The notes beneath the pieces were generated by a model, which saw only the letters and a list, made by a program, of their open reading frames with translations, was not told the origin of the DNA and ran no database searches. Positions 27,022 through 37,626 of a stretch of DNA of 64,000 bases are shown in pieces. The position numbers were made by a program, and so were the translations under genes. Position 1 is the first letter of the stretch. Each line of letters opens with the position of its first letter. Source of the DNA: Cellulomonas marina (lineage in GTDB: Bacteria; Actinomycetota; Actinomycetes; Actinomycetales; Cellulomonadaceae); contig NZ_FOKA01000008.1 in NCBI RefSeq assembly GCF_900111925.1, positions 62,001 through 126,000 of the forward strand, given 5' to 3'.

Positions 27022-27581
27022 CCCGCCTCGTCGCCGGGACCGCCGGCGGCCGGACGCTGCGCGTGCCCGCGCGCGGCACCCGCCCGACGAGCGAACGCGT
27101 GCGCGAGGCGCTCTTCTCCCGGCTGGAGCATCTCGACGTCGTCGCCGGCGCACGCGTGCTCGACCTGTACGCGGGGTCGGGCGCCCTGGGGCTGGAGGCC
27201 GCGAGCCGCGGCGCCGCGCACGTCGTCCTCGTCGAGGCCGCGCGGGCGGCCGCGGAGGTGTGCCGGGCGAACGCGGCCTCCACCGGCCTCGCGGACCGGG
27301 TGCGGGTCGTCGCCGACCGGGCCGAGCGCGTCGTCGCCCATCCGCCCGCGCAGCCGTGGGACCTCGTCCTCGTCGACCCGCCCTACGAGCTGGGGGAGGA
27401 GGACCTCGGGCGCGTGCTGGACGCCGTGGCCCCGGCCCTCGCGCCGGGCGCCGTCGTCCTCGTCGAGCGATCCACCCGCACGCCGGAGCCGACGTGGGGC
27501 CCGGACCTGGTGCGCTTCGACGAGCGCGCCTACGGCGAGACGCGCGTGTGGTTCGCGGAGCCCGCCGGCGGGGACGACTAG
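27018..27581 (+). CDS. rsmD: 16S rRNA (guanine(966)-N(2))-methyltransferase
   Basis: The 187-residue enzyme methylates G966 of 16S rRNA. It starts VTRLVAGTAGGRTLRVP, then RPTSERVREALFSRL, SAM motif VLDLYAGSGALGLEAASRGA near residue 50, and the catalytic DPPY in LVLVDPPYELGEED. The start overlaps the DUF6297 stop. rsmD-coaD adjacency is conserved across bacteria. Confidence 0.92.
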   Translation: MTRLVAGTAGGRTLRVPARGTRPTSERVREALFSRLEHLDVVAGARVLDLYAGSGALGLEAASRGAAHVVLVEAARAAAEVCRANAASTGLADRVRVVADRAERVVAHPPAQPWDLVLVDPPYELGEEDLGRVLDAVAPALAPGAVVLVERSTRTPEPTWGPDLVRFDERAYGETRVWFAEPAGGDD

Positions 27582-27591
27582 GGTCGTCGCC

Positions 27592-28107
27592 GTGCGCACC
27601 GCCGTCTGCCCCGGGTCCTTCGACCCGATCACCCGGGGTCACGTCGACGTCGTGCGCCGGGCCCGGTCGATGTTCGACGAGGTCGTCGTCGCGGTCGCGC
27701 GCAACTCCGCCAAGACGCCGCTGCTGGACGTCGAGGAGCGCCTCCGCCTCGCCGCCGCCGCGGTGGCGGACCTGGACGGGGTCCGCGTCGAGGCGGTCGA
27801 CGGGCTGCTCGCGGCGTACGTGCGCCGCACGGGCGCGGTCGCGGTCGTCAAGGGCCTGCGCAGCGGCGCCGACCTGGACGCGGAGCTGCCGATGGCGCTG
27901 ATGAACCGGCACCTGATCGGCGTGGAGACGGTGTTCGTCGTGGGCGACGGGGCCCTGGCGCACGTCGCGTCGTCGCTGGTCAAGGACGTGGCCCGGCACG
28001 GCGGCGAGATCGACGACCTCGTCCCGCCGGGCGTGGGCGAGGCGGTGCGGGCGGCGCTGCGGGCGGCGCAGCAGGTCCGTGCGGACGAGAGGGGGAGCAC
28101 ACGATGA
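27592..28107 (+). CDS. coaD: phosphopantetheine adenylyltransferase
   Basis: The 171-residue nucleotidyltransferase makes dephospho-CoA. It has the T/HxGH motif in CPGSFDPITRGHVDVVRRA, VVKGLRSGADLDAELPMALMNRHL, and the C-terminal ASSLVKDVARHGGEIDDLVPPGV in place of the usual SSS(L/M)VKE. GTG 27592 is 7 nt from TAGGGT (27579-27584), which overlaps the rsmD stop, so it may be both co-transcribed and separately expressed from a leaderless start. The stop overlaps the next gene (ATGA). Confidence 0.93.
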   Translation: MRTAVCPGSFDPITRGHVDVVRRARSMFDEVVVAVARNSAKTPLLDVEERLRLAAAAVADLDGVRVEAVDGLLAAYVRRTGAVAVVKGLRSGADLDAELPMALMNRHLIGVETVFVVGDGALAHVASSLVKDVARHGGEIDDLVPPGVGEAVRAALRAAQQVRADERGSTR

Positions 28108-28607
28108 CGCAGGCCGACGGAGGCGCGGTCGACCACCGGCCGGAGGGCCTGACGGGCGTCCTCGACGCCCTGGCCACGGCGGTGCGCTCGGCACGGGCCA
28201 TGCCCATGTCCTCGAGCGTGCTGGTCAACCGCGCCGAGCTGCTCGACCTGGTGGAGCAGGCGCTGGAGATCCTGCCGGCGCAGCTCAGCCAGGCCGACGC
28301 CGTCCTCGCCCGCGCGGACGCCGCGCGCGACGAGGCCCGGGCCGAGGCGGACGCCCTGCTGGCCCGCGCCCGCGAGCAGGCGGCCGAGCTCGTGTCCGAG
28401 GAGCGGGTCGTGCTCGAGGCCCGTGCGGAGGCGGCGCGCATCGTCGCGGCGGCCGAGGCGACCGCCGAGGGCCTGCGGCGCGACGCCGACGACTGGTGCG
28501 ACCGGCGTCTGGCGGACTTCGAGATCGACCTGGGCCGGGTGCTGTCCCAGGTGCAGGCCGGCCGGACGAAGCTCGCGGACCGCCTCGCGGCGCCGGCGGA
28601 GGACTGA
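28104..28607 (+). CDS. SepIVA-like DivIVA-family coiled-coil protein
   Basis: The 167-residue protein is almost entirely heptad-like: SSSVLVNRAELLDLVEQALEILPAQLSQADAVLARADAARDEARAEADALLARAREQAAELVSEE, then RAEAARIVAAAEATAEGL and RRLADFEIDLGRVL. Its place just before the DUF177-rpmF-rnc-mutM block matches Rv2927c/MSMEG_2416 of mycobacteria, named SepIVA for a role in septation. That identification is from gene order and coiled-coil character, recalled without a search. It is shorter than the roughly 245 residues I recall for the mycobacterial protein. The start overlaps the coaD stop. Alternatively it is an unrelated DivIVA-like protein. Confidence 0.6.
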   Translation: MTQADGGAVDHRPEGLTGVLDALATAVRSARAMPMSSSVLVNRAELLDLVEQALEILPAQLSQADAVLARADAARDEARAEADALLARAREQAAELVSEERVVLEARAEAARIVAAAEATAEGLRRDADDWCDRRLADFEIDLGRVLSQVQAGRTKLADRLAAPAED

Positions 28608-28693
28608 CGGCGGAGACTGCCGGCGGAGGCTGACGGTGGAAGCTGCCGGCGGTCACCCGCGACGGTGATTCGCGCAGCCGTGCCCGCGTGACG

Positions 28694-28699
28694 TAGACT
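28694..28699 (+). promoter_or_regulatory. candidate -10 of the yceD-rpmF-rnc-mutM operon
   Basis: TAGACT lies 55 nt before the DUF177 start. No clear -35 is visible. The preceding 28608-28652 holds degenerate copies of a roughly 13-bp GACGGCGGAGACT-like unit and no gene. Confidence 0.45.
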
Positions 28700-28754
28700 C
28701 CTGCGCTGGTCCTGCCGCATCGGCGTGGACCGAGATCGACGAGGGAGACCGGAC

Positions 28755-29330
28755 GTGCAGCGCCCTGCCCACCTCGATCCCCGCTCGCCCCTCGTGCTCG
28801 ACACCCTCGAGCTCGGGAGACGTCCGGGATCGACGCGGACCGTGGCGCTCACCGTGGCCGCCCCCGCCGACCTCGGCACCGCGGTGATCGGCATCCCCGA
28901 AGGATCGGACCTCGCGCTGGACCTCCGGCTCGAGGCGGTCATGGAGGGGGTCCTCGTCTCCGGTCACGTCCGCGGTCGCGCGGTCGGGGAGTGCGTGCGC
29001 TGCCTCACGGAGGTCGTCGACGACGTCGACGCCCCCCTGCAGGAGCTGTACGTCTACCCGGAGCGCGCGTCGGCAGCCGCCGACGCGGGGGACGACGACG
29101 AGGACGTGCGGGAGCTCGAGGGCGACCTGCTCGACCTCGAGCCCGCGCTGCGGGACGCGGTCGTCACCGTGCTGCCGTTCCAACCCGTGTGCTCCCCGGA
29201 CTGCCCGGGGCTGTGCTCGGAGTGCGGGGCGCGGCTGGCGGACGACCCGGACCACGCGCACGAGACGACCGACCCCCGGTGGGCCTCCCTGCAGGGGCTC
29301 CTGGGACACACCGACATGAAAGAGAGCTGA
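28755..29330 (+). CDS. YceD/DUF177 family protein
   Basis: The 191-residue DUF177 protein is found beside rpmF in most bacteria, where it is linked to 23S rRNA accumulation or ribosome assembly. Typical features are LRLEAVMEGVLVSGHVRGRAVGECVRCLTEV and, at the C-terminus, CSPDCPGLCSECGARLADD, a cysteine cluster that could bind zinc with the upstream CVRC. Start GTG 28755 has GAGGGAGA at 28741-28748 with 6-nt spacing; an upstream in-frame start has no such site. rpmF begins 2 nt after the stop. Confidence 0.85.
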   Translation: MQRPAHLDPRSPLVLDTLELGRRPGSTRTVALTVAAPADLGTAVIGIPEGSDLALDLRLEAVMEGVLVSGHVRGRAVGECVRCLTEVVDDVDAPLQELYVYPERASAAADAGDDDEDVRELEGDLLDLEPALRDAVVTVLPFQPVCSPDCPGLCSECGARLADDPDHAHETTDPRWASLQGLLGHTDMKES

Positions 29331-29332
29331 TC

Positions 29333-29527
29333 GTGGCTGTTCCGAAGCGCAAGATGTCGCGCAGCAACACCCGTGCGCGTCGGTCGCAGTGGAAGACCAC
29401 TGCCACGACGCTCCAGGCCTGCCCGGTCTGCCGTGCGCACAAGATGCCGCACACGGCGTGCCCCTCGTGCGGGTCGTACAACGGCCGCCGCTACGCGGAG
29501 GCCGTGCGCAGCTCGCACGAGAGCTGA
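29333..29527 (+). CDS. rpmF: 50S ribosomal protein L32
   Basis: The 64-residue L32 starts VAVPKRKMSRSNTRARRSQWK and carries a four-cysteine zinc ribbon, CPVCRAHKMPHTACPSCG, so it is the zinc-binding form like the L28 in this window. It begins 2 nt after yceD, and rnc follows after 15 nt, the conserved order in actinobacteria. Confidence 0.96.
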   Translation: MAVPKRKMSRSNTRARRSQWKTTATTLQACPVCRAHKMPHTACPSCGSYNGRRYAEAVRSSHES

Positions 29528-29542
29528 TCCGCACCCCCTGAC

Positions 29543-30355
29543 GTGGCACGCGCACGACGCGGCGCGGAACCGGCGCAGCCGCCGTCCGCCGATGCCGCGG
29601 CACGACTCCTCGAGCAGCTCGGGGTCCACCTGGACCCCGAGCTGCTCGTGCTGTCCCTGACGCACCGGTCCTTCGCCCACGAGGCGGGCGGCATCCCGAC
29701 GAACGAGCGGCTGGAGTTCCTCGGGGACACGGTGCTGGGCCTCGTTGTCACGGAGGCCCTGTACCGCGACCACCCCGACGAGCCCGAGGGTGCGCTGGCG
29801 AAGATGCGGGCGGCGACCGTCTCGCAGCGGGCGCTCGCGTCCGTGGCCCGGGGGCTCGGTCTGGGCGGCTACCTGCTGCTCGGCAAGGGCGAGAGCGCCA
29901 CGGGCGGCGGCGACAAGGACTCGATCCTGTCCGACACGCTCGAGGCCCTCTTCGGCGCGGTGTACCTCTCCCACGGGCTGGAGACCGCGCGCCGGGTGGT
30001 GCTGCGCCTCGTCGGGCCGACGCTGACGGCGGCCGCGGGGCTCGGCGCCGGCCTCGACTGGAAGACGTCGCTGCAGGAGCTGTCCGCCTCGCTCGACCTC
30101 GGCGCCCCCGTCTACGAGGTGGTCTCGTCGGGACCCGACCACGCCCGCGTCTTCGAGGCCCGGGCGCTCGTCGCGGGCGTCGTGCGCGGGGAGGGCAGCG
30201 GCCCCGCGAAGAAGGTCGCCGAGCAGGAGGCCGCCGCCACCGCCCATCGGGCGCTCGTGGCCCTCGCCGCGGCAGGGGTCGGCGGCGACCCGGCGGGGGT
30301 GGGCACCGCCGGCGCCGTCGGCGTCGTCGGCGCCGCCGCACCCGTCGACGCCTGA
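29543..30355 (+). CDS. rnc: ribonuclease III
   Basis: The 270-residue double-strand RNA endonuclease processes rRNA and structured messages. The signature [18 protein letters not shown] is near residue 55, and the second acidic pair is in [12 protein letters not shown] near 133. The C-terminal dsRNA-binding domain spans [15 protein letters not shown]…[21 protein letters not shown] Gly/Val/Ala tail of about 28 residues follows. mutM begins 1 nt after the stop. Confidence 0.95.
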   Translation: MARARRGAEPAQPPSADAAARLLEQLGVHLDPELLVLSLTHRSFAHEAGGIPTNERLEFLGDTVLGLVVTEALYRDHPDEPEGALAKMRAATVSQRALASVARGLGLGGYLLLGKGESATGGGDKDSILSDTLEALFGAVYLSHGLETARRVVLRLVGPTLTAAAGLGAGLDWKTSLQELSASLDLGAPVYEVVSSGPDHARVFEARALVAGVVRGEGSGPAKKVAEQEAAATAHRALVALAAAGVGGDPAGVGTAGAVGVVGAAAPVDA

Positions 30356-30356
30356 C

Positions 30357-31316
30357 GTGCCGGAGCTGCCCGAGGTCGAGACGGTCCGTGCCGGGCTCGC
30401 CGAGCACGTCCTCGGCCGGACGGTCACCCGTGTCGAGGTGCGCCGGGAGTACAGCGTCCGCCGGCACCTCGCGGGTCCCGCGGACCTGGCGGGGCGGCTG
30501 ACGGGACGACGGCTGACGGCCGCCGTCCGGCGCGGCAAGTTCTGCTGGCTGCTGCTCGACTTCGGCGACGGAACGGGCGGCAGGATGGGCGACGGGGCGG
30601 CAGGTGACCCGCCCGACGAAGCCCTGCTCGCCCATCTCGGCATGAGCGGCCAGCTCCTCGTGCGCACCGGCGCGGACGAGGCGGCGGCCGGCGCGGAGCA
30701 CCCGCACCTGCGCGTGCGCCTGCACCTCGACGACGAGGGCGCCCTGGACTTCGTCGACCAGCGGACCTTCGGGCACCTCGGCGTCCCCGACCTCGTGCCG
30801 ACGCCCGACGGCGGTCCCGGTGGCCTCGGCGCGCCGGACCCCCTCCTGCCCGAGCCCGTGGCGCACATCGCCCGGGACGTCCTGGACCCGGCGCTGGACC
30901 GGGACGCGTTCGTCGCGCGGCTGCGTGCCCGCCGGACGGGCCTGAAGCGGGCGCTGCTGGACCAGACGCTCGTGTCCGGCATCGGCAACATCTACGCCGA
31001 CGAGGCGCTGTGGCGCGCCCGGCTGCACTACGCCCGCGCGACGGACACCCTGCGCCGGGCCGACGTGCTGCACGCCCTGGACGCCGCGCACGAGGTCATG
31101 GGGGAGGCGCTCGCGCAGGGCGGCACGTCCTTCGACGCGCTGTACGTGAATGTCAACGGGCGCTCGGGCTACTTCGACCGGTCGTTGGCCGTGTACGGCC
31201 AGGAGGGCCGGCCGTGCCCGCGGTGCGGCACGCCCGTCCGGCGGGACGAGTTCATGAACCGCTCGTCGTTCACGTGCCCCCGCTGCCAGCCACGGCCGCG
31301 CTCGGGACGCTGGTGA
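30357..31316 (+). CDS. mutM: bifunctional DNA-formamidopyrimidine glycosylase/AP lyase
   Basis: The 319-residue Fpg removes 8-oxoguanine and cuts the abasic site. The catalytic N-terminal Pro-Glu is in [11 protein letters not shown], the beta-hairpin lysine in [11 protein letters not shown], the helix-two-turn-helix in [22 protein letters not shown], and the zinc finger in [24 protein letters not shown]. An extended loop near residues 70-85 (Gly/Asp-rich) is a minor insertion. It is the last gene of the yceD operon. Confidence 0.95.
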   Translation: MPELPEVETVRAGLAEHVLGRTVTRVEVRREYSVRRHLAGPADLAGRLTGRRLTAAVRRGKFCWLLLDFGDGTGGRMGDGAAGDPPDEALLAHLGMSGQLLVRTGADEAAAGAEHPHLRVRLHLDDEGALDFVDQRTFGHLGVPDLVPTPDGGPGGLGAPDPLLPEPVAHIARDVLDPALDRDAFVARLRARRTGLKRALLDQTLVSGIGNIYADEALWRARLHYARATDTLRRADVLHALDAAHEVMGEALAQGGTSFDALYVNVNGRSGYFDRSLAVYGQEGRPCPRCGTPVRRDEFMNRSSFTCPRCQPRPRSGRW

Positions 31317-31382
31317 CCGGGCGCTCCTGACGACGCCGCGCGCCGCCACGGCGGGGCCGCACGGCCTGGCTACGATCGGCCC

Positions 31383-32063
31383 GTGCCACCGACCAGCGCC
31401 GCCCCCCGTCCCGAGCGCCCCGGACCCGTCTCGGTGATGATCGTCGACGACCACGAGGTCGTCCGCCGCGGCATCGCCGAGGTGGTGGACCGCTCCGAGG
31501 GCCTCACCGTCGTCGCCGAGGCCGCCTCCGTCGCCGACGGGGTGCGGCGGGCGCTCCTCGTCCGGCCGCAGGTGCTCCTGCTGGACCTGCAGCTGCCCGA
31601 CGGCACGGGCATCGACCTGCTCACGGCGGTCCGCGAGCAGCACCCGGACGTCCGTGCGGTGGTGCTCACCTCCTTCGACGACGACGACGCCGTCGCCGCC
31701 GCGCTCGCCGCCGGGGCCGCGGCCTACGTCCTCAAGAGCGTGCGCGGGGCGGAGATCACCGACGTCGTCAAGGCCGTCGCGGCGGGGCGCACCCTGCTCG
31801 ACGAGCGGACCGTCGCGCGCCGCCGCGCCGGCCACGAGGACCCGACGGAGAACCTCACGCCGAGCGAGCTGCGCGTGCTCGACCTCATCGGCGAGGGCCT
31901 GTCCAACCGGGAGATCGCCGAGCGCCTCGGCGTCGCCGAGAAGACGGTGAAGAACCACATCACGTCGCTGCTGGCGAAGATGGGCCTGCAGCGGCGCACG
32001 CAGGTCGCCGCGTGGGTCGCCTCCCGCAAGCACTCCGGCTGGCGCGCCGAGCCCGGGCACTGA
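31383..32063 (+). CDS. LuxR-type response regulator, DosR/DevR-like
   Basis: The 226-residue NarL/FixJ-family regulator has a receiver domain VMIVDDHEVVRRGIAEVV with phospho-acceptor D68 (LLLDLQLPDGTG), Thr and Lys switch residues in VVLTSFDD and AYVLKSVRG, and a LuxR helix-turn-helix LTPSELRVLDLIGEGLSNREIAERLGVAEKTVKNHITSLLAKMGL. It is convergent, 74 nt away, with a DosS-like kinase, its likely partner. The receiver-HTH linker and the KTVKNHITSLLAKMG recognition segment resemble mycobacterial DosR. TACGAT (31371-31376) is 6 nt from GTG 31383. A DosR-box core lies upstream of cydA, its probable target. Confidence 0.82.
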   Translation: MPPTSAAPRPERPGPVSVMIVDDHEVVRRGIAEVVDRSEGLTVVAEAASVADGVRRALLVRPQVLLLDLQLPDGTGIDLLTAVREQHPDVRAVVLTSFDDDDAVAAALAAGAAAYVLKSVRGAEITDVVKAVAAGRTLLDERTVARRRAGHEDPTENLTPSELRVLDLIGEGLSNREIAERLGVAEKTVKNHITSLLAKMGLQRRTQVAAWVASRKHSGWRAEPGH

Positions 32064-32137
32064 GCCTGAGCACTGGGCCGCCGAGCCGGGCACAGGCCCT
32101 TTGGGGCGCCGCCCGGGCCCCGGCCCCGGACCTGTCC

Positions 32138-33891
<1,754 letters not shown>

Positions 33892-33895
<4 letters not shown>

Positions 33896-35796
33896 CCTGC
33901 GTCCCCCTCGCCCTCGCGCCTGCGCGCCTCACGGTAGTCCGCCCGGCGGGCCAGGAGCTCCGCGTGCGTCCCCCGGTCGACGACACCGCCGTCGCCCAGG
34001 AGCACGACCTCGTCCGCCGCGGCCAGCGGGGTCAGGCGGTGCGTCACGACGAGCACGCCCCGGCCGCCGTTCGGACCGTCCCCCGCACCGTCCGCCGCAC
34101 CGTCCGCCGCACCGTCCGCCGCACCGTCCGCCGCACCGTTCGCCGCACCACGGAGAAGGTCGGTGACGAGTGCGTCGGCGAGCGCCGGGTCGAGGTGCTC
34201 GGCGGGCTCGTCGACGAGGAGCAGGGGCGCGTGGGTGAGCAGGGCACGCGCGAGGAGCAGCCGCCGGCGCTCCCCGCCCGAGACCGTGCGGGCGTCCGGG
34301 CCGAGCCGGGTGGCCAGCCCGTCGGGGAGGGCGGCGAGCCACGGGCCGAGGCCGACGCGGCGCAGGGCGGCGGCGGCCTCCGCCTCGGTGACGTCGCCGC
34401 GCGCGACGCGGAGGTTCTCCAGCACCGTCGTGCCGAAGACGTGGGCGTCCTCGAGCGTCGCGACGACGTGGTGGGGGAGGTCGGCGGCGGGCCACGCGCC
34501 GACGGGGCGGCCGTCGAGGGCGACGAGCCCGCCCGTCGGCGGCAGGAGGCCGGCGAGGGTGAGCAGCAGCGTCGTCTTGCCCGTGCCGGACGGGCCGACC
34601 ACCGCGACGGACCGTCCGGGGACGAGGTCGAGGTCGAGCCCGGCGACGACCGGTGGACGGCCCGGCCAGCCGCACGCGAGGCCTCGGGCGTGCAGGCCGG
34701 CACCGGCGGGCACGGGGGCAGCACCAGGGGCGGGGGCGGCGCCCGACGTGGCAGCGGGTGCCGGGGTGGGGTGGGGCGTCGTCGCGTCGAGCAGCGCCAG
34801 CACGCGCGCGGCCGCGGCCCGTGAGCGGTGCAGCTGCGTGGCCGCGGCGGGCAGGAGCGCGGTGGCCTCGAAGGCCGCGAGCGGCGTGAGCACGACGACC
34901 GCGAGGTCGGTGGCGGCCAGGTCACCGCGGCGCACGGCCGGGATGCCCGTGACGAGCGCGGCGAGCACGGCCAGGCCCTGCGCCAGGGGGCCGAGCGCGG
35001 CGGCGAGGGCGGAGGACGGCGCCCCGGCGTCGACGGCGGCGGCCACGTCGGCGTCGGCGTCCCGCAGCGCCCGCAGCCGCTCGTCGGCCAGGCCGGCCAC
35101 GGCCAGGGGACCGGCGTCGTCCACGAGCGCGAGCGCGGCGGCGCTCCGACGGGCGCGGCCCGCGGCGGCCCGTCGTTCCGTCAGCCGCGCCGTGCGCGCG
35201 GTGACCGCGGGTGCCACGACCCCGGCGAGCAGCAGCGCGAGGGCCAGCGCGGCCCCGGCGGGCGGCCAGAGGACCGTCATGGCGGCCACGGTCCCGACGC
35301 CGAGCAGGGCCGCGACCGCGGCGGGCAGCAGCCCGCGCACGACCACGTCGCCGACCGCGTCGACGTCCTCACCCACGCGCGCCAGGAGATCCCCCCGGCG
35401 CAGCGGGACCAGCGCGGCGGGCGACCCGGCCGCCAGCCGCTCGTACAGCGTGGTCCGCAGCTGCGTCATGCCGCGCAGCGCCACGTCGTGCGACACGAGC
35501 CGCTCGACGTAGCGGAGCACTCCGCGACCGACGCCGAAGGCCCGCACGCCGACCGTCGCGACGGACAGGACGAGCACGGGCGGCATCTGCGACGCGCGGG
35601 CGATGAGCCAGGCGGCCACGGCGGCGAGCGCGACGGCGCAGCCGAGCGCGAGCGTGCCGAGGACGACGGCGAGGAGCACGCGCCGCCGGTCGACGTCCAG
35701 CAGGGCGACGGCGCGCCGCAGCGTGCCGCGCGGGGGATCGGCGTCGACCGTCGCGCGGGCGTCGCCCGATACCGCGGAGGTGGTCGCGGCGCTCAC
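33892..35796 (-). CDS. cydC: thiol reductant ABC exporter subunit CydC
   Basis: The 634-residue half-transporter partners CydD to export cysteine/glutathione, needed for cytochrome bd assembly. The six-helix membrane domain begins RRRVLLAVVLGTLALGCAVALAAVAAWLIARASQMPPVLVLSVATVGVRAFGV. The NBD has Walker A GPSGTGKTT, Q-loop ATLEDAHVF (E where Q is usual), signature VSGGERRRL, Walker B LLLVDEPAEHLD and H-switch VVTHRL. Between D-loop and H-switch sits an in-frame Gly-Ala-Ala-Asp repeat of about 28 residues. GTG 35796 overlaps the cydD stop; its own stop overlaps the kinase start. Confidence 0.9.
34086..34145. repeat. 12-bp tandem repeat inside cydC
   Basis: Five head-to-tail copies of CACCGTCCGCCG (the last with one change) encode a Gly-Ala-Ala-Asp run on the minus strand, and weaker copies flank it. 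The length keeps the frame for any copy number. Confidence 0.85.
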
Positions 35797-37553
35797 CGGA
35801 CGACCTCCGGGACCGGTGCGTCGGACCGACCCGCGGCCACGGTCGCGGCACGCGGGGTCCCGGCGGGTGCGGGTGCGGCCGGCCGGTCCGCCTCCATCTC
35901 CGTCGCCGCAGCGGCGCGCACGACGACCACGTCGTCGGCGACCGCGGCGAGGCTTGCGCGGTGGGCGACGAGCACGACGGCGCGGCCGGACGCCCGCAGC
36001 GTCTCGACCGTCCGGAGCACGACCTCCTCCCCGTGCGCGTCGAGGTGCGCCGTCGGCTCGTCGAGCACGACGAGAGGCGCGGGGGACACGAGCGCCCGGG
36101 TGAGCGCCACGCGCTGGCGCTGGCCCACGCTGAGGCCCGTGCCGCCGGCGCCGACCCGGTGCCCCCACCCGTCCGGCAGGGCGGCGACGACGGCGTCGAG
36201 GCCCGTGAGCGCGGCCGCACGCTCGCGCACGGGCGCGTCCCCGCCGACGAGTGCCGCCACGGTGCCGGGTTCGAGCACCGGCCGCTGCGGGAGCCAGGAG
36301 ACCTGCGACCACAGCGTGGCGGGGTCGACGTCGGCGAGGTCGAGCGCCGGTCCCGTGCCGTCGACCGCGACGAGCCGCGCCGCGCCGGCGTCCGGGCGCA
36401 GGAGCCCCAGCAGGACCTCGACGGCCGTCGTCTTGCCGGACCCGCTCGTCCCGACGAGGGCCACCACGCGGCCCGGCCGGACCTCGAGGTCCAGGCCCTC
36501 CGGCGCGAGCGCCCCCGTGGGCTGGCGCACGGCGACGCCGTGCAGCCGCAGCGCGGTGCGGGCGAGGTCGGGTGCGGGGTGCGTGCCCCGCGGCGGCAGG
36601 GGGGTCTCGAGCACCGCGAAAGCGGCCTCGGCGGCCGCCACACCGTCGGTCGACGCGTGGAACTGCGCCCCGACCTGCCGCAGCGGCGCGTAGACCTCGG
36701 GCGCGAGGACCAGCACCGCCAGCCCGGTGACCAGGGGCAGGTGGCCGCCGACGAGCCGCAGCCCGATGCCGACCGCGACGAGCGCGACGGACAGCGTCGT
36801 CAGCAGCTCGAGCACCATGCCGGACAGGAAGGCGATCCGCAGGGTCCCCATGGTCGCGCGGCGGTGCGCGTCGCCGAGCTCGCGGACGCGTGCGGCCGGG
36901 CCGCGCTCGCGGCCCAGCGCGCGCAGCGTGGGCAGCCCCGCGAGCAGGTCCAGCGTCTGCGCGGCGAGGGTCTGCATGCCCCGCAGCCCCCTCGCCGAGC
37001 GCCCCTCGGTCAGCCGCCCGACGAGCACCATGAACACCGGCACGAGCGGCAGCGTCCCGACGACGACCGCCGCCGACACCCGGTCCAGCCCGAGCACCAC
37101 CAGCAGGGCCGCCGGCGTCACCGTCGCCGCGAGCACGAGCTGGGGCAGGTAGCGGACGAAGTAGGGCTCGAGCGCGTCGAGCCCGCGCGTGGCGAGCGTG
37201 ACCAGCTCCGGCCCCCGTCCGGCGGCGAGCCAGCGCGGGCCGAGGGCCACCGCCCGCTCGACGACCCCGGCCCGGAGCTCGGCCACCGCGCGGGTGGCGG
37301 CGCGGTGCGCGAACCGCTCCTGCACCCCGACGACGAGCACCCGCGCCAGCACGACGGCCGCGAGGGCGACGACCTCGTCGCCGACGGCCGCGAGGTCGAG
37401 GCCGTCCTGCACGGCGCCGCCGAGCGCCCGGGCCAGCAGCAGGGCCTGGGCGACCACGAGGCCCGCGGTCAGCACCCCGGTGGCCACCGTGAGCGCGAGG
37501 TAGGCGCGCGCGGCCCGTGCGTGCCGCAGCAGGCGCGGGTCGAGCGGCTTCAC
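35793..37553 (-). CDS. cydD: thiol reductant ABC exporter subunit CydD
   Basis: The 586-residue half-transporter begins VKPLDPRLLRHARAARAYLALTVATGVLTAGLVVAQALLLARAL, typical of CydD. The NBD has Walker A GTSGSGKTT near 370, Q-loop SWLPQRPVL, signature LSVGQRQRVAL, Walker B LVVLDEPTAHLD and H-switch VAHR. It lies 74 nt after cydB (minus strand), in an interval of repeated GCCGACCTG-like units. Separate cydD and cydC genes, not a fused cydDC, are seen here. Confidence 0.9.
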   Translation of the reverse strand: MKPLDPRLLRHARAARAYLALTVATGVLTAGLVVAQALLLARALGGAVQDGLDLAAVGDEVVALAAVVLARVLVVGVQERFAHRAATRAVAELRAGVVERAVALGPRWLAAGRGPELVTLATRGLDALEPYFVRYLPQLVLAATVTPAALLVVLGLDRVSAAVVVGTLPLVPVFMVLVGRLTEGRSARGLRGMQTLAAQTLDLLAGLPTLRALGRERGPAARVRELGDAHRRATMGTLRIAFLSGMVLELLTTLSVALVAVGIGLRLVGGHLPLVTGLAVLVLAPEVYAPLRQVGAQFHASTDGVAAAEAAFAVLETPLPPRGTHPAPDLARTALRLHGVAVRQPTGALAPEGLDLEVRPGRVVALVGTSGSGKTTAVEVLLGLLRPDAGAARLVAVDGTGPALDLADVDPATLWSQVSWLPQRPVLEPGTVAALVGGDAPVRERAAALTGLDAVVAALPDGWGHRVGAGGTGLSVGQRQRVALTRALVSPAPLVVLDEPTAHLDAHGEEVVLRTVETLRASGRAVVLVAHRASLAAVADDVVVVRAAAATEMEADRPAAPAPAGTPRAATVAAGRSDAPVPEVVR

Positions 37554-37626
37554 CGGGCGCCCCCCGCCGGCGCGACGACCGGCCCGCCGACCTGTGCGCC
37601 GACCTGCCCGCCGACCGGCGTCACGG

